Assembly: GCF_028688855.1 (NCBI RefSeq)
Contig: NZ_JAQTXI010000009.1
Location: forward strand, 1-64,000
DNA from: Neomegalonema sp.
GTDB lineage: Bacteria; Pseudomonadota; Alphaproteobacteria; Rhodobacterales; Rhodobacteraceae
DNA length: 64,000 bases
Reading direction: 5' to 3'
Part shown: piece by piece, positions 1 to 9,138 of the stretch
How the letters are laid out: each line of letters begins with the position of its first letter
How positions within the stretch are numbered: position 1 is the first letter of the stretch
Program-made: the position numbers and the translations under genes
The notes under the pieces: model-generated
The model's input: the letters and a program-made list of their open reading frames with translations, nothing else
Databases searched by the model: none
Told to the model about the DNA's origin: nothing

Positions 1-887
1 GCCATGATCAGCCACATGAACATGCAGCTGACGCCGAGCGTCTTGCGGGCGGTCTGATGGAGCACGTCCCAGGTCAGGCGCCCCCGGATCAGGGCCACGA
101 AGGTCGAGGCCGACGCGCCCACCGCCGCGCTCTCCACGAGGCTGGTGACGCCGGTCAGGAAAAGCCCCGTCATCGAGAAGAAGATGACGAAGGGCCAGAT
201 CCCCGCCTGAAGCGCATGGAGCTTCTCGGCGCGGGTGATCTTCGCGCGCTCCTCCTCGGGCATGGGGGGGCCGAGCTCGGGATTCAGCCGGCAACGCACC
301 ATGATGTAGAGCAGGAAGAGCGTCGCCATGAGCAGTCCGGGAAAGACGCCCGCCATCCAGAGATGGCCCACCGGCTGACGCGCGATCATGCCGTAAAGCA
401 CCAGCACCACGCTCGGCGGCAGCAGGATTCCCAGCGTCGAGCCGCCCTGGATCACGCCGGTGACCATGATCTTGTCATAGCCGCGCCGGAGCAGTTCGGG
501 CAGGGCGATGGTCGCCCCGACCGCCATGCCCGCCACGCTCAACCCGTTGATCGCCGAGATGACGATCATCAGCAGCATGGTGCCTATGGCGAGTCCGCCC
601 CGGATCGACCCCATCCAGACGTGGAACATCCGGTAGAGGTCGTCCGCGATGCGCGATTCCGCGAGCATGTAGCCCATGAAGACGAAGAGCGGCAGCGTCA
701 GCATGGGATACCAGCGCATCAGCTTCATCGCCGAGGAGAAGGCCATGTTGAAGCTGCCCGAGCCGCCCCAGAGGAACAGCGCCGCCACGGCCCCCACGAA
801 GCCGATCACGGCGAAGACGCGTTGTCCCGTCAGGAGCATGAGCATCATGCTCGAGAACATCAGGGCGGCGATGAGTTCATAGCTCAT
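1..887 (-). CDS. dctM: TRAP transporter large permease, DctM family (3' part cut off by the window)
   Basis: This is the large membrane subunit of a tripartite ATP-independent periplasmic transporter, which imports an organic acid-like solute with the sodium or proton gradient. About 295 residues are visible. They are almost entirely hydrophobic helices and loops of the DctM kind, such as GSTLGILLPPSVVLVLYG and a LFVFMGYML stretch near the N-terminus. The ATG at 887 overlaps the stop of the small-subunit gene by 4 bp (ATGA), which indicates translational coupling. The reading frame stays open to base 1, so the C-terminus lies outside the window. The substrate cannot be inferred, because no DctP binding protein is visible; it may follow dctM beyond the edge. 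Confidence 0.92.
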   Translation of the reverse strand, partial: MSYELIAALMFSSMMLMLLTGQRVFAVIGFVGAVAALFLWGGSGSFNMAFSSAMKLMRWYPMLTLPLFVFMGYMLAESRIADDLYRMFHVWMGSIRGGLAIGTMLLMIVISAINGLSVAGMAVGATIALPELLRRGYDKIMVTGVIQGGSTLGILLPPSVVLVLYGMIARQPVGHLWMAGVFPGLLMATLFLLYIMVRCRLNPELGPPMPEEERAKITRAEKLHALQAGIWPFVIFFSMTGLFLTGVTSLVESAAVGASASTFVALIRGRLTWDVLHQTARKTLGVSCMFMWLIM

Positions 888-1438
888 TCGATGGGGGCTC
901 CGCGCAGGGTCGCCCAATCGCGGAAGAAGATCGCCACCGCCTGAAGGAGCGTCAGGAAGATTCCGAAGGTCATGACCAGCTTGACCGGCAGCATGGGCGG
1001 ACGCCAGGCCGAGAAGCTGTGTTCGTTGGTCTGCCAGGCGTAGTAGGAGCTCGCCACGCCCCCCGCGAGCAGCAGCGCGAGAAAGAAGATCATCGCCAGC
1101 CCGGTGAAGAGATCCACGCCCGCCTTCCTGCGGGGCGTCCAGCGGCTGTAGAGCAGATCCATCCGCACATGCTCGCCTTCCTTGAGCGTCCAGGCGCCGC
1201 CGAGCAGGTAATAGGAGACCATGACGAATTGCGCCGCCTCCACCGTCCAGAGCGACGGCAGGAACCAGGTCTTCATGATCACCGACCAGAGCAGGATCCC
1301 CAGCAGGGCGAAGAGCAGGAGCATCGCGAAGATTCCCGTCCAGCGGCTGAGGGAATCCACCCATCTGACGTAAAGCCGGATCGCCTTTGGCATGGGCGGC
1401 CTTCCGGCCTGCGGTCCTCCGGATGCGGCTGTCTCCAT
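884..1438 (-). CDS. dctQ: TRAP transporter small permease, DctQ family
   Basis: This is the small membrane subunit of the TRAP transporter encoded with the downstream DctM. The 184-residue product has four hydrophobic segments and the family pattern in which a helix pair is followed by GGAWTLKEGEHVRMDLLY, close to the conserved GG-x-x-x-x-x-x-EH-x-R-x-D signature. The ATG at 1438 was chosen because GGAGGAG lies 5 bases upstream. An internal Met at 1393 is possible but has no better ribosome site. The gene is first in a coupled dctQM pair. It is divergent from the rRNA methyltransferase gene across a 251-bp gap in which I see no further gene. Confidence 0.9.
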   Translation of the reverse strand: METAASGGPQAGRPPMPKAIRLYVRWVDSLSRWTGIFAMLLLFALLGILLWSVIMKTWFLPSLWTVEAAQFVMVSYYLLGGAWTLKEGEHVRMDLLYSRWTPRRKAGVDLFTGLAMIFFLALLLAGGVASSYYAWQTNEHSFSAWRPPMLPVKLVMTFGIFLTLLQAVAIFFRDWATLRGAPIE

Positions 1439-1689
1439 GAGCTCTCCTCCGGCGTCGTCCGTCCCGTCTTCGAGGGGAGGATCCGCGCCCGATCTCCTTT
1501 GTCCCAAAGAGGAAGAAGGACTGTCAACGCCGCAGCCTTCACCCATGCGGATAAAGCGGAGGACATCACGAATTTCAGGGTTGATTCCGCATCTGCGCGT
1601 TGCGTCGCGCCGGGATGGGTTTATGATCCGCCGCCCTGAATTCTCCCTGATTCTCCCCGCTTGAAGCCCCTCCAGATCGGAGTTCCCGG

Positions 1690-2910
1690 ATGAGCCTCGC
1701 GCCCGCCGATTCTGTTTCTTCCTCCGCGCGTCCCCGGATCCGGTTCCGGGAGAAGCGCGGAGGTCGCTTTCTGCGCGAGGGCGCGCCCTGGGCCTATCTC
1801 GACGAGATCGCCTTCGACCGCCGGACCAAAGCCCTGCCGCCGGGCTCGGTGGCGGCGCTGGAGGACGAGGAGCGCCGCCTCGTCGCGACCGTGGCGCTGA
1901 ACGCCGGGACTCAGGTGGCCCTGCGGCTGCTCGATTCCGATCCCGAGGCCCGGATCGACGGCGCATGGTTCGCGGCGCGCTTCTCGGCGGCGCGGGATCT
2001 GCGGGCGCGTCTGATCGGGGGCGAGCATTACCGCCTCATCCACGCCGAGGGCGACGGCCTGCCCGGCGTGATCGTGGACCGCTTCGGCCCGGCCTGCGTG
2101 GTCCAGGCCAACGCCGCCTGGGCGGAGCTGCATCTCTCCGCCCTGCTGGAGGGGCTCGACCTCGCGCTCGCGCCCGAGGTGGTGGTCCTCAACGACGAAT
2201 CCCGCCTGCGCGCCCTGGAGGGCCTGCCGCCCGGACGCCGCCTCGTGAAGGGGACGCTCGACGGCCCCGTGGAGGTGCCCCAGAACGGCGCGATCTATCT
2301 GGCGGATCTGCTCAAGGGCCAGAAGACCGGCTGGTATTTCGACCAGCGCCCCAATCACGCCTACGCCGCGCTTCTGGCGAAGGGCGGTCGGATGCTCGAC
2401 GTCTTCGCCCATGCGGGCGGGTTTTCTCTGGCGGCTCTGGCGGCGGGCGCGACCTCGGCTCTGGCGGTGGACAGTTCGGAGCTGGCGCTCGACCTCGCCC
2501 GCGAGGCCGCCGCCCGCAACGGCTTCGGCGCGCGCTTCGCCGCCGCCCGCGCCGACGCCTTCGGCGCCATGACGCGTCTGGCGGAGGAGGGCGCCCGCTT
2601 CGAGGCGGTGGTCTGCGATCCTCCGGCCTTCGCGCCCAACCGCGCCGCGCTGGAGGCGGGCCTCCGGGCCTATCGCCGCACGGCGCGTCTGGGATCGGCT
2701 CTGGTGGAGCCGGGCGGCTTCCTCATGCTCTGCTCCTGCTCTCAGGCGGTGGAGCCGGAGGCTCTGCGCGAAGAGGCCTGGGCGGGCATGCGCGCTTCGG
2801 GACGTCGGGGTCGTCTGGTCCATTCGGGGCGCGCCGGGGCGGATCATCCGATTCATCCGGCCCTGCCCGAAACGGGCTATCTCAAGACTCTCGCCTTCCA
2901 GCTGGATTGA
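1690..2910 (+). CDS. rlmI: 23S rRNA cytosine methyltransferase, RlmI-like
   Basis: This is a class I SAM-dependent RNA methyltransferase of the RlmI/COG1092 family, which makes 5-methylcytosine in 23S rRNA. An N-terminal PUA-like part comes first (REKRGGRFLREGAPWAY, about residues 20-40). The central region carries GLPGVIVDRFG and GWYFDQRPN, both typical of the family. The Rossmann methylase core includes a motif I-like segment, LDVFAHAGGFSLAALAAGA, then VVCDPPAFAP and a Cys-containing LMLCSCSQ near the end (the catalytic Cys region). At 406 residues it matches family length. It stands alone, with a hairpin just after the stop. The exact base modified is inferred from the family. Confidence 0.88.
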   Translation: MSLAPADSVSSSARPRIRFREKRGGRFLREGAPWAYLDEIAFDRRTKALPPGSVAALEDEERRLVATVALNAGTQVALRLLDSDPEARIDGAWFAARFSAARDLRARLIGGEHYRLIHAEGDGLPGVIVDRFGPACVVQANAAWAELHLSALLEGLDLALAPEVVVLNDESRLRALEGLPPGRRLVKGTLDGPVEVPQNGAIYLADLLKGQKTGWYFDQRPNHAYAALLAKGGRMLDVFAHAGGFSLAALAAGATSALAVDSSELALDLAREAAARNGFGARFAAARADAFGAMTRLAEEGARFEAVVCDPPAFAPNRAALEAGLRAYRRTARLGSALVEPGGFLMLCSCSQAVEPEALREEAWAGMRASGRRGRLVHSGRAGADHPIHPALPETGYLKTLAFQLD

Positions 2911-2944
2911 AAAAACGCCGCCTTTCGGGGAAAAGGCGGCGTGA
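2910..2944. terminator. Hairpin after rlmI
   Basis: An A-run (2910-2915) is followed by arms CGCCGCCTTT (2916-2925) and AAAGGCGGCG (2932-2941). No U-tract follows on the plus strand. On the minus strand the A-run would give a U-tract, so the hairpin would be a stronger intrinsic terminator in that direction. Confidence 0.5.
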
Positions 2945-3157
2945 GGCGAGCGATCAGGAGGCGCTGGACCCACAGAGGCGCGGCGGCTCTTGTTCGTTCA
3001 CGGTAAATCAGGAGTCTTGACGGAGCGTGAACCTTCTTCTTCCTTGCGGCGCGCCCGACCGCGCCTATATCGCCCCGGAAGCCTCGCCTTCTTTCGCCTT
3101 GCGCGCCTCCTCGCCGTCTTCCGGCCCGGAGGCCCCTCCTCCAGACGGAGCCGCGTC

Positions 3158-4378
3158 ATGACGCTTTTCATCCGCCCCTCCGCCTTCGCGCCCTCTTCGG
3201 GCCTCCTGCTGGCTCTGGGGCTGGCTCTGGCCGCGCCCGCGCCGGGCTGGGCGCAGGCTCAGACGCAGGGGGCGGCGATCTCCGATCCTCTGGCGGAGGA
3301 TCCGGCCATGCGCCGCCTCTACGGCGAGCTCCGCGAGGTGCTGGAGCGCGCCGCCGAAGCCCGCCGCCGCTCGGCGGAAGGGGGCTCGCAGATCCTGCGC
3401 CGTCAGTTCGGACTCGATTCCGACAGCCGCGCGCGCGAGCTTCTGGGCTCGGCCTTCGGGCTGGTCTCGGAGCTTCCGGTGGTCGAGACCCAGGAGGAGA
3501 TCGCCCGCCGCCGTCAGAACGTCGAGGCCCTGCGGGAAGAGATCTCCCGTCTGCGCGAGCGGCGCATGTCGGCGCCCGAGGACGCGGGCGTGATGGGCAG
3601 CCTCGGCCTGGCCCACGACCGCCAGAGCATCGACGCCGCCATCGCCGAGCTTCAGAACCGCATCCTTGAAAACGAAGCCTCCGTGGTCGAGGCGCGGGAG
3701 AAGTTCCGCGCCGCCATGGAGGGCGCAGGCGTGGCGCTCACGCCGGAGGAGGCGGAGCTTCTGCTCGACAGCGTGTCGGGCGGAGACCTGACGCGCATCG
3801 CGGCGGCCTATCAGGCGGCGCGCGGCGTGAGCGAGCAGCTCCGGGCGCTGCTCGACGACTCCGGCGAGGATCTGACCCAGGCCCGCCGCTATTACGGCAT
3901 GCACGCCGCGACCATCGCGCTGCTCGCCGAGGCCCAGACGCAATTCATCGAGACGGTGGACGGGGGCTATCTGCCCAAGCTCGACCAGATCGAACGGGAT
4001 CTGCGCGCCGCCCGCGCCGAGACCATGCGCCTGCTGCAGGGCGATCCCACGCCGGAGCAGAAACGCGCCCTCGAAGCCAATCTGGAGAGCCAGCGGCTGG
4101 CTCTGGAGGCGGCTGCGGTCTATCGTCGGCATCTGTCGGGCCAGCGCGACGAGATCCACGCCGAGCGCGAGAAGACCCTTCGGGAGCTGCACGTCGCCGA
4201 CAACACCCTGCGCACGGTGGACGCCAGCTTCCAGCTGCGCCGCCTCATGGAGAACGCGGACCTCTCCTTCGAGGCTCTGGGCAGCATGAAGAGCCCCGGA
4301 CTCGAGCGCATCTTCGAGAATCAGGAGCTGCGCCGCGAATTCGAGGCCCTGACCCGCCGTCTCGCGCCGGGGAGCTAG
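3158..4378 (+). CDS. Secreted coiled-coil protein of unknown function
   Basis: I do not recognise the family. The 406-residue product starts with a clear signal peptide (hydrophobic run GLLLALGLALAAPAP, then WAQAQ as the likely cleavage area). The rest is almost all charged amphipathic helix rich in Glu, Arg, Ala and Leu, with long heptad-like stretches (for example residues 110-140 and 270-370), so it is probably an extended periplasmic coiled coil. There are no cysteines in the mature part that I can see. The ATG at 3158 was preferred because the signal peptide begins there; an in-frame ATG at 2990 would add an Arg/Ser-rich leader with no signal character. Its stop codon TAG is the first base triplet of the RIME-like palindromic element that follows. 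Confidence 0.75.
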   Translation: MTLFIRPSAFAPSSGLLLALGLALAAPAPGWAQAQTQGAAISDPLAEDPAMRRLYGELREVLERAAEARRRSAEGGSQILRRQFGLDSDSRARELLGSAFGLVSELPVVETQEEIARRRQNVEALREEISRLRERRMSAPEDAGVMGSLGLAHDRQSIDAAIAELQNRILENEASVVEAREKFRAAMEGAGVALTPEEAELLLDSVSGGDLTRIAAAYQAARGVSEQLRALLDDSGEDLTQARRYYGMHAATIALLAEAQTQFIETVDGGYLPKLDQIERDLRAARAETMRLLQGDPTPEQKRALEANLESQRLALEAAAVYRRHLSGQRDEIHAEREKTLRELHVADNTLRTVDASFQLRRLMENADLSFEALGSMKSPGLERIFENQELRREFEALTRRLAPGS

Positions 4379-4478
4379 AGCGTTCTCCAGCGAAGCCGGA
4401 AGGGCTTCGCGTCGTGAGAACGCGACCAGCAAGAAGCCGGAGCCTTTGAGCGATCCGGCAGGATCGGAAAAGGCTCTA
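4376..4478. repeat. RIME-like mosaic palindromic element between convergent genes
   Basis: This is a 103-bp element made of two nested hairpins. The first has outer arms CGTTCTC (4381-4387) / GAGAACG (4416-4422) and inner arms GCGAAGCC (4390-4397) / GGCTTCGC (4403-4410). The second has outer arms GAGCCTTT (4440-4447) / AAAGGCTC (4469-4476) and inner arms CGATCC (4451-4456) / GGATCG (4461-4466). Its ends are TAGAGC and GCTCTA. This architecture recalls the intergenic mosaic palindromes (RIME type) known from Rhizobiales and other alphaproteobacteria; that assignment comes from memory of the family's form, not from a search. Its two ends supply the TAG stop codons of both flanking convergent genes. 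Confidence 0.7.
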
Positions 4479-6611
4479 GAACTCCAGGGGGTTCGCGCGG
4501 GTCCAGATGCGCCCGACGCGGCGGCCGGAGGCGAAGACCGGACCCTCCGGCCAGAAGCTCACGGCCTGGGAGCCCTCGCGGCGCAGACGCCAGGCCGGCA
4601 GATGCAGACAGCCGCCCTCGATCCCTTCCCATATCTCGCCCGTCACGAGCAGGGTCTTCGGGGCGCAGCGGGCCGTCAGAGCCTCAGGCGCCGTCTTGCC
4701 GGACCAGACGATCACGCGCCAGCCCTCCGGCGCCGAGGCTTCGCAGCCCGCGTCCGCGCAGAGCCAGCCCGGACGCGCCGCCGCCTCTTCTTGCGAGGCC
4801 CCGTCGCCCTCGCGCCGCAGCCAGGCCGAGGCCTCGTAGCTCTTGCGTCCGTCATGGCTCAGCGCCAGAAGCCCGTCGGCGCCGCGCAGGCCCAGAAGCC
4901 GACCCTCGGCGTCGATGAGCAGATCCGGCCTCGGCGCCGCCCCCCAGAAGGCCAGCCCCAGACCCAGAGGCGCCAGACCCGCCAGCCTCAGCCGCCGGTC
5001 GCGCCAGAGGCAGAGCCACAGCCCTCCGAGCGTCGCCAGCCCCAGAGCCCAAGGCGCAGGAGAAGGCAGGATCGGCGCCGCGCCGGGCAATCCGGCGAAG
5101 AACTCCGCCAGCCGGTTCAGCGCCTCCAGACTCCAGCCCAGAGCCCGGAGCGCCGGAGCTTCGAGGCCGAAGGGCGCGAGAATCGCCGAAAGCGCCAGAG
5201 CGGGCATCACCGCCAGACTCGACAAGGGCGCCGCCGCCAGATTGGCGGGCAGATTATACAGCTGGACCCGGTTGAAATAGGCCGCGCCGTAGATCCCCGA
5301 GGCCAGTCCCGCCGCGAGGCTCATCACCACCGAGCCGAGCAGCGCCAGAACCAGACGCCGCGCCCATCTGCGGGCCGCGCCCTCGTCCGGCGAGCCCGCG
5401 AAGATCCGTCCGACGGGGATGGCCTCGAAGGCCGCGACCAGAGCCGCCGTCGCCGCGAAGGACATCTGGAAGCCCGGCTCCAGCAGGCTTTCGGGCCGCA
5501 GCATCAGCAGGATCAGAGAGGCCGCCGCCAGAGACCGGAAGCTGATCGCCCGCCGATCCAGCAGGATGGCGACCATCGCCGTCCCCGACATCACATAGGC
5601 CCTTTGCGCAGGCGCGTCCGCGCCGGAGGCCGCCAGATAGACCGTCGCCGCCGCCAGAGCCGCCAGAGCCGCCCATTTCCGGATCGGCCGCCGCGCCGCC
5701 AGACCGGGGACCGCCGCCAGCAGAGTCCGCGCCGCGCCGAAGATCAGGGCGGTCATCACCGCCATGTGCGCTCCCGAGATCGACAGCAGATGCGCGAGGC
5801 CCGAATCCCGCAAGGCGATCTCGACCTCTTCGGGCGCGAGCCCCCGCACGCCCACCGACAGCGCCGCCGCCACGCCTCCCGTGCGGGCGCCGAGGCGCTC
5901 GACGAGCGCCATCGCGACCTCCGTCCGCCAGCGCGAGAGCCGCGCCCCGGCGTCGAGATCCTCGGGCCGGGGCGGAAGGATCAGGATGGTCTCGGCGCGC
6001 GCCGAGCCCACGCCGCCGATTCCCTGAAACCAGACCCTCTGGCCGTAATCATAGCCGCCGGGCATGGGCGGGCCTCCGGGCGGCGTGAGCCATGCGGTCA
6101 TCTTCACGCGCTCGCCCGCCTGAACTTCGAGATCCGGCGGGACGCCGACCTGAATCCGCTCGGGGACGCCCGCGCGCGGCGGCTTCTCGAAGACGAGGCG
6201 GTCGAGAATCAGCCGCCGCTTGCCCTCGGAGCGGAAAAGCTTCGTCTCCACGCGGCCTTCCAGCACGAAGCTCCCCTGATGCGCGAGGATCGGCGCGGCG
6301 ACCAGACGGGCGCGGATCGTCGCCGCGCTCCAGCCGAGGCAGAGCGTCAGCAGCGCCCCCGCGAGAATCGCGAGCGGCAGGCTTCCGCGCGCCCGCGCCA
6401 GAACCCAGACGCCGAAGGCGAACCAGGAGGCGCCCGCGGTCCAGAGCGGCGGCTCGAAGGGCGCCGCGAACCAGAGCAGGATTCCGATCCCCAGACCCAC
6501 CGGCGCCCAGAGCGTCAGCCTCCGGCGCTCCGTCGCCCGGATCGGGGGGCGCTGCGGCGCCTCATGGGCGAAGGCCCCGGCGAGAAGCCGCGGTTCGGAA
6601 GCGGCGGACAT
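4476..6611 (-). CDS. comEC: ComEC/Rec2 family DNA-uptake channel protein
   Basis: This is an inner-membrane protein of the ComEC/Rec2 family, which passes single-stranded DNA into the cytoplasm during natural transformation. Domains in order: an N-terminal DUF4131-like part (residues about 30-200, with two membrane segments and a soluble OB-like section); then the Competence core (about 230-510) with the signature GLAHLLSISGAHMAVM and many membrane helices. A C-terminal soluble tail follows, corresponding to the metallo-beta-lactamase-like region of longer homologues. That tail shows no HxHxDH motif, so a nuclease function is not supported. At 711 residues it is typical of the shorter alphaproteobacterial forms. 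Its TAG stop lies in the RIME-like element. Confidence 0.9.
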   Translation of the reverse strand: MSAASEPRLLAGAFAHEAPQRPPIRATERRRLTLWAPVGLGIGILLWFAAPFEPPLWTAGASWFAFGVWVLARARGSLPLAILAGALLTLCLGWSAATIRARLVAAPILAHQGSFVLEGRVETKLFRSEGKRRLILDRLVFEKPPRAGVPERIQVGVPPDLEVQAGERVKMTAWLTPPGGPPMPGGYDYGQRVWFQGIGGVGSARAETILILPPRPEDLDAGARLSRWRTEVAMALVERLGARTGGVAAALSVGVRGLAPEEVEIALRDSGLAHLLSISGAHMAVMTALIFGAARTLLAAVPGLAARRPIRKWAALAALAAATVYLAASGADAPAQRAYVMSGTAMVAILLDRRAISFRSLAAASLILLMLRPESLLEPGFQMSFAATAALVAAFEAIPVGRIFAGSPDEGAARRWARRLVLALLGSVVMSLAAGLASGIYGAAYFNRVQLYNLPANLAAAPLSSLAVMPALALSAILAPFGLEAPALRALGWSLEALNRLAEFFAGLPGAAPILPSPAPWALGLATLGGLWLCLWRDRRLRLAGLAPLGLGLAFWGAAPRPDLLIDAEGRLLGLRGADGLLALSHDGRKSYEASAWLRREGDGASQEEAAARPGWLCADAGCEASAPEGWRVIVWSGKTAPEALTARCAPKTLLVTGEIWEGIEGGCLHLPAWRLRREGSQAVSFWPEGPVFASGRRVGRIWTRANPLEF

Positions 6612-6708
6612 GAGCGGCTCCCTCCCGCCGGAGTTCAGGGGAGCGGCAGCATCGACGCCCGCGCCGCGCGCGTCAAGCGGCGGCGGCGCGACCGGAGGAG
6701 GAAGATCC

Positions 6709-7722
6709 TCAGCGGGAGGCCTGAAGCTCCGCCGGAGCGGGCGGCCTGGGCGCGGCCTGCGCCAGAGCGGGCGGCACGGGCGCGGTCAGGGCGGGCGGCG
6801 GCTCGATCAACTCGGCGTGACGCTCGGCCAGCTCCTGCGCCTCGAAGCCGACGAGCACGACGCGCTCTTCGCCTGCGGCGTTGCGCAGGAAGGCGCGTCG
6901 CGCGACGCGTCCGCGCCGGAAGCCCTCGGCCTGATGGCGGCCGATCCATTGCGGATCGCGCACCGGGCCTTCGGAGAGCAGCGCCAGAGCCGCGATTCCG
7001 TCGGGCTCCAGATGGAGCGCCCCCTTGGGGCCGTCGAAGCCGAGCAGCCAGACCACGGAGGCGTCCGGGCGATTGGCGAGGACGCGCTCTTCGGCCACGA
7101 GCGTCATCTCCTGACGCGCCGCCGGATCGACCAGCGTGGCCGAAACCCCGAGGGCGTAGGAGAAATGCGCCGCCGTGGCCAGAAGCCGGTCGCTTTCCGC
7201 CAGCAGACGGCAGCCGCAGTCTTCCCGGCCTTGCAGCGCCGCGAAGCAGCCTTGCAGCGCCGAACGGGCGGCGGCGGGCTCGTCCGCTCCGCGCCCGAGC
7301 GTCAGGGCGGGGCATTGTCTGGCGGGCTCGCCCTGGGCCAAAGCGCGCGGCCCGACGGTCTCGACGAAGGCGCGGCCCTGCGGATCGCCGTAGAGAAGTC
7401 CGATCTGGGCGGCCTCCAGACGGGTGGGGCGATAGGCGGCGTCGCTGCGGGCCAGAGTGGCCGCATGGCTGACGGCGGCCTCTATTCCGGCGGGCGTCCC
7501 GGCGACCACGTCCAGCCGCCGGATGGGGTTCAGGAAGCTTTGCTGCGCCGCAGGAGCGCGAATCGCTTCGGCGAATCCGCTTGCGGCGGCCGGGGCCTCG
7601 AGGCGGACTCCCGCGCCGGAGGGAGCCGTCGCGCCGCCATGGGCGCATCCGGCCGCGAGGACCGCCGGAAGCAGCCATCCGGACCAGCGGAGGACGCACG
7701 CGAAAGTAAGGGGCGGGGCCAT
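6709..7722 (-). CDS. Putative lipoprotein of unknown function
   Basis: The 337-residue product begins with a signal peptide ending in a lipobox, LAAGC, with Cys26 as the lipidated residue. This argues for the ATG at 7722 over the in-frame ATG about 70 bp upstream. A GGAG lies 8 bases before this start. The mature part is Ala-rich and soluble, with a small Cys cluster (CFAALQGREDCGC) about midway and a C-terminal segment rich in Pro and Ala. I do not recognise a named domain. The gene is divergent from the cold-shock gene across a 232-bp AT-richer gap that probably holds both promoters. Envelope location is inferred from the lipobox; the role is unknown. Confidence 0.7.
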   Translation of the reverse strand: MAPPLTFACVLRWSGWLLPAVLAAGCAHGGATAPSGAGVRLEAPAAASGFAEAIRAPAAQQSFLNPIRRLDVVAGTPAGIEAAVSHAATLARSDAAYRPTRLEAAQIGLLYGDPQGRAFVETVGPRALAQGEPARQCPALTLGRGADEPAAARSALQGCFAALQGREDCGCRLLAESDRLLATAAHFSYALGVSATLVDPAARQEMTLVAEERVLANRPDASVVWLLGFDGPKGALHLEPDGIAALALLSEGPVRDPQWIGRHQAEGFRRGRVARRAFLRNAAGEERVVLVGFEAQELAERHAELIEPPPALTAPVPPALAQAAPRPPAPAELQASR

Positions 7723-7954
7723 GAAACCAACTCCGGATGCGAGAAAGGGCCGTCGAGAGGCGCGGCGGCGATGATCGTACGGAAAAAACATTAACCTCAA
7801 GGCCACATCCGGAAAGTTAACGCGCTTGTGCGTCGAAAGGCGTTTTGCGGGCGCAATCAGTTGACTTAAGCTCCGGACGGGGATGCGCGCGGGGAGAGAT
7901 CTTCCCGGGCGCGAGGGTGTTTGGTGTGTCTGGTGTTCACGGTTGGCTGAAGTC

Positions 7955-8524
7955 ATGAATGACGACGACGCGAAATCCGCCATGGCGGCGGACCTGGGCG
8001 GCACGATCGTCGAAGGCTGGATCAAGTGGTATGATCCCGGCAAGGGATATGGATTCATGGTCCCCAGAGACGGCGGGCCGGACGTGCTGCTGCACGCCTC
8101 CACGCTGAGGGCCGCCGGGGTGCAGACCCTGGTCGAGGGAGAGGCCGTCTCGGTGGAGGCGGCCCAGAGCGAACGCGGGCTGCAGGCCCTGCGCATCCTC
8201 AAGCTGGATGAAAGGATCCTGCCGCCGCGCGAGCGGCCGCCGCAGGAAGAGGGCGCGCGTCCTTCCGATTTCGCGGCCTCGGCTTCGGCCGAAGGGCCGT
8301 TGCTGCCCGCCCGGGTGAAATGGTTCGACAAGGCCAAGGGCTTCGGCTTCGTGAACATTCTGGGGCATCGGGACGACGTCTTCGTGCACATGGAGACCCT
8401 GCGGCGCTTCGGCATGCCCGAGCTGATCGCGGGGGAAGCCGTTCTGGTGCGCACCGGTCAGGGGCCGCGCGGGCGCATCACGGTCGAGGTGCGGCCCTGG
8501 GAGCACGCCTGTGATCCGCAATGA
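7955..8524 (+). CDS. Cold-shock protein with two cold-shock domains
   Basis: This is a nucleic-acid binding protein, probably an RNA chaperone or regulator. The 189-residue product contains two cold-shock domains joined by an acidic, proline-rich linker. The first has IKWYDPGKGYGFMV (RNP1-like) and DVLLHAS (RNP2-like); the second has VKWFDKAKGFGFV and DVFVHM. Duplicated cold-shock domains are known in alphaproteobacteria such as Caulobacter. The ATG at 7955 was chosen because it opens the conserved acidic N-terminus; an upstream in-frame ATG at 7883 would add a Cys/Trp-containing leader unlike the family. The last 14 bases overlap the DUF192 gene, so the two are probably cotranscribed and coupled. 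Confidence 0.9.
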   Translation: MNDDDAKSAMAADLGGTIVEGWIKWYDPGKGYGFMVPRDGGPDVLLHASTLRAAGVQTLVEGEAVSVEAAQSERGLQALRILKLDERILPPRERPPQEEGARPSDFAASASAEGPLLPARVKWFDKAKGFGFVNILGHRDDVFVHMETLRRFGMPELIAGEAVLVRTGQGPRGRITVEVRPWEHACDPQ

Positions 8525-9062
8525 GCCTCTGCGCCGGTCCCTGACGATCCTGACGGCCGTTCTGGCCCTCGGGTCGGGCTGCGCCTCCACCCGAGCCGCG
8601 CCGGCGGCGGCTTCTCCGGCGCTGATCGCGTCGAATCCCGAGGAGGCCGCGCTCGAGACGCTCGATTGCGCCGCCGCCAGGGGGCGGATCGGCTTCGCCG
8701 GACGCGAGGAGGCCGCCTTCGCGGTCGAGATCGCCGCCGACGCCGAAAGCCAGCGCCAGGGCCTGATGTGGCGCGAGGCTCTGGGGCCGGAAGCGGGGAT
8801 GCTGTTCATCTTCTCGCCGCCGCGTCCTTCGCAGTTCTGGATGAAGAACACGATCATTCCTCTGGACATGATCTTCATCGATCCCCGGGGGCGGATCCAG
8901 CACATCGAGCGCGAGGCGGTTCCGGGCGATCTCGCCCCGAGGGGCCCCGCGCGGGCGGTCTCGGGCGCGGTGCTGGAGATCGCGGGCGGACGCGCCGCCG
9001 AAGTCGGGCTGGAGCTGGGCGATCTGGCCGTCTGCCTCGTGGAGGAGGCGCGAAGCCTCTGA
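8511..9062 (+). CDS. DUF192 family lipoprotein
   Basis: This is a small exported protein of the DUF192 family, whose biochemical role is not established. The 183-residue product has an N-terminal signal sequence with a possible lipobox, LGSGC (Cys24). The DUF192 core includes RQGLMWREAL, the hallmark FWMKNTIIPLDMIFID, and a C-terminal VLEIAGGRAAEVGLELGD. The start is a GTG at 8511 lying inside the 3' end of the cold-shock gene (14-bp overlap) with GGGAG shortly upstream. This start includes the whole signal peptide, and no alternative does. A strong bidirectional terminator follows the gene. Confidence 0.88.
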   Translation: MIRNEPLRRSLTILTAVLALGSGCASTRAAPAAASPALIASNPEEAALETLDCAAARGRIGFAGREEAAFAVEIAADAESQRQGLMWREALGPEAGMLFIFSPPRPSQFWMKNTIIPLDMIFIDPRGRIQHIEREAVPGDLAPRGPARAVSGAVLEIAGGRAAEVGLELGDLAVCLVEEARSL

Positions 9063-9138
9063 TGCGGCGGGCGGGCGCGCCAAGCCTTCTCCGGAGGCGG
9101 CGCCTGAGGATCCCGGTTCAAGCCCTTGCGACGCCATG

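Noticed and set aside
4476..6611. comEC as a truncated pseudogene because it lacks the nuclease motif
   Set aside because: The frame is intact, with normal core motifs. Short forms without that motif are common in related bacteria.
4446..7472. Very long plus-strand open frame opposite comEC and the lipoprotein gene
   Set aside because: Composition is an Arg/Pro/Gln-rich antisense shadow of a membrane protein. The minus strand shows clear ComEC motifs and a lipobox protein.
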